From Bacillota bacterium (lineage in GTDB: Bacteria > Bacillota > Clostridia > Peptostreptococcales > Anaerovoracaceae): a stretch of 14,936 nt of DNA. A program made the translations under genes and the position numbers. Below, piece after piece: positions 13,867 through 14,936 of this stretch. Position 1 is the first letter of the stretch; each line of letters begins with the position of its first letter. The notes below the pieces were generated by a model that made no database searches, was not told where the DNA came from, and saw only the letters and a list, made by a program, of their open reading frames with translations. The DNA lies in assembly GCA_016287035.1 (NCBI GenBank), contig JAEEVI010000152.1:1-14936 (forward strand), written 5' to 3'.

Positions 13867-13905
13867 AAACAAAACCGCTCACTGAACGCAAAGTCCCGTG
13901 AGCGG
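13867..13905 (-). terminator. Intrinsic terminator after the symporter gene
   Basis: On the minus strand CCGCTCAC and GTGAGCGG form a perfect eight-pair stem around a 15-base loop, followed by TTTTGTTT. It begins 23 bases after the putP stop codon. Confidence 0.85.
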
Positions 13906-13928
13906 AATAAGTGCTTTGATATATAGCC

Positions 13929-14936
13929 CTATTCGTCGTAACCGGCGGCCATCGCCTTGTCGTAGATGTCGGTGACGGCCTTTTCGGGCGCCGGAGTAGC
14001 GATCGTCGCGACATACGCGGCGACGGCTCCCGCGACGAAGCCGGGGAACAGCTCGTATATGCCTGTCTTGCCAGAGAGCAGGAAGTACCAGAGGATATCC
14101 ACCGCGGCGCCGGCTATGACGCCCGCGCACGCTCCTGTGTAATTGAAGCGCCTCCAGAAGAGCGAGAACAGAACGACAGGCCCGAACGCGGCTCCGAAGA
14201 TGCCCCAGGCGTTCTCGACCATGTTCATTATCGCCTGCGCGCCTGCTCCGTTGGATCTGGCAAGCAGGAACGCGATGACGGAGATTATGAGCACCGTGAG
14301 CCTTCCGACCATCAGGACCTCCTTGTCGCTCGCGTCTTTTCTGATGAGCGGCTGGTAGATGTCGGAGGTAAAGGAACTGGACGCTACGAGCAGCTGCGAG
14401 TCCGCCGTCGAAACGGACGCAGCCATTATAGCCGCGAGCAGGAAGCCCGCGATCGCCGGCGGGAAGAACCTTCTCGCCATAACGATGAATACCGTCTTCT
14501 GAGCGCCTTTGGTAAGCAGCTCTTCGGCGACGATCATCCTCGCCAGATACGCGACGACGCACGCCGCGCCGAGCGACAGGACGACCCAGATTATGGCGAC
14601 CGTCGCGGATTTCTTGATCATCGAGGGCTTTTCGATCGACATGAAGCGGATTATTATGTGCGGCATGCCGAAGTAGCCGAGGCCCCAGGCGAGGCCCGAA
14701 ACGATATCCTGCCAGGACGCGGTGAACAGACCTGTTCCGAATTCGCAGGAAACGACCGCGCCGCTCGCGTCAGTGTACTGGTAGACTTTCGCGAGCAGGC
14801 CCGTGTCGAGCTGCGTCGTAGCTACGACTATGATAGGGACGGCGAGCAGAGCGATCAGCATGAGGATGCCCTGGAAGAAGTCCGTCCAGCATACGGCCTT
14901 GAATCCGCCGAGGTAAGTGTAGCCGACGATTATGAG
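13929..14936 (-). CDS. putP: Sodium:proline-type symporter, N-terminus outside the window
   Basis: Membrane transporter of the sodium:solute symporter (SSS) family; the nearest relatives by motif take up proline with Na+. The last 335 residues are present, roughly the C-terminal two thirds of a protein of about 500. The visible segment starts with YTYLGGFKAVCWTDFFQGIL, the hallmark loop and helix of PutP-like members, followed by a series of hydrophobic helices: MLIALLAVPIIVVATT, TVAIIWVVLSLGAACVVAYL, AIAGFLLAAIMAASVSTADS (the family's conserved AAxxSTxxS sodium-site helix), VLIISVIAFLLA, FGPVVLFSLFW and VIAGAAVDILWYFLL. GMPHIIIRFMS is also typical. A terminator follows its stop. The substrate is likely proline, but other SSS members (pantothenate, sialate, osmolytes) cannot be fully excluded on motifs. 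Confidence 0.93.
   Translation of the reverse strand, partial: LIIVGYTYLGGFKAVCWTDFFQGILMLIALLAVPIIVVATTQLDTGLLAKVYQYTDASGAVVSCEFGTGLFTASWQDIVSGLAWGLGYFGMPHIIIRFMSIEKPSMIKKSATVAIIWVVLSLGAACVVAYLARMIVAEELLTKGAQKTVFIVMARRFFPPAIAGFLLAAIMAASVSTADSQLLVASSSFTSDIYQPLIRKDASDKEVLMVGRLTVLIISVIAFLLARSNGAGAQAIMNMVENAWGIFGAAFGPVVLFSLFWRRFNYTGACAGVIAGAAVDILWYFLLSGKTGIYELFPGFVAGAVAAYVATIATPAPEKAVTDIYDKAMAAGYDE

Noticed and set aside
1..14936. CRISPR array, tRNA or rRNA gene, insertion sequence, phage or toxin-antitoxin cluster
   Set aside because: No regularly spaced repeats, no cloverleaf-like sequences, no transposase or integrase motifs and no such small gene pairs were found; the Xre protein has no toxin beside it.

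Overview
The window looks like chromosome from a Gram-positive, Clostridia-like member of the Bacillota with fairly GC-rich coding DNA. This rests on purine-rich Shine-Dalgarno sequences (AAAGGAG, AGGAGG, GGGAGG), sigma-A-type promoters with TATAAT -10 boxes, a YerC/YecD-type TrpR relative, and zinc-ribbon membrane-protein and ferredoxin-type aldo/keto reductase families common in anaerobic Clostridia. The taxonomic call is an inference; no rRNA or ribosomal protein gene is present. The window is packed with genes. Twelve of thirteen run on the minus strand, one (a yerC-like regulator) runs on the plus strand, and no stretch above about 130 bases lacks a gene.

Reading in the direction of transcription, from high to low coordinates: the 3' part of a sodium/proline-type symporter (putP) ends in a clear intrinsic terminator at 13867-13905. 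A small cupin follows. Next is a strong promoter (TTGCCA-N17-TATAAT) whose -10 lies under a 20-base inverted repeat, then a GC-rich leader hairpin. This precedes a two-gene unit: a membrane-anchored zinc-ribbon protein with a large extracytoplasmic repeat domain, and a fusion of a kinase-like domain with a degenerate MobA-like nucleotidyltransferase domain.

A plus-strand TrpR-family gene (yerC-like) converges on that unit with one base between the stop codons. Its promoter carries an inverted repeat across the -10 and a 16-base GC palindrome in the leader. Divergent from it is an unusual single gene that fuses an Sfp-type 4'-phosphopantetheinyl transferase to a full RecX module, apparently made from an almost leaderless mRNA.

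Behind it lies a tight operon of five genes (promoter TTGGCA-N17-TATAAT to an intrinsic terminator at 2045-2080): ileS, a two-cluster ferredoxin-type aldo/keto reductase, a short homoserine dehydrogenase without an ACT domain, endonuclease III and tRNA methyltransferase TrmL. Three of its four junctions are direct abutments or stop/start overlaps. IleRS is type 2 and carries GIHH where HIGH is expected, a variant associated with mupirocin hyper-resistance.

Last come an Xre-type regulator overlapping an ECF-type sigma factor by 41 bases, and phosphoglycerate kinase (pgk) with its own extended -10 promoter, cut by the window edge. I see no tRNA, rRNA, CRISPR array, insertion sequence or prophage. 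The most unusual items are the PPTase-RecX fusion, the kinase/pseudo-MobA fusion with its zinc-ribbon partner, and the GXHH IleRS.
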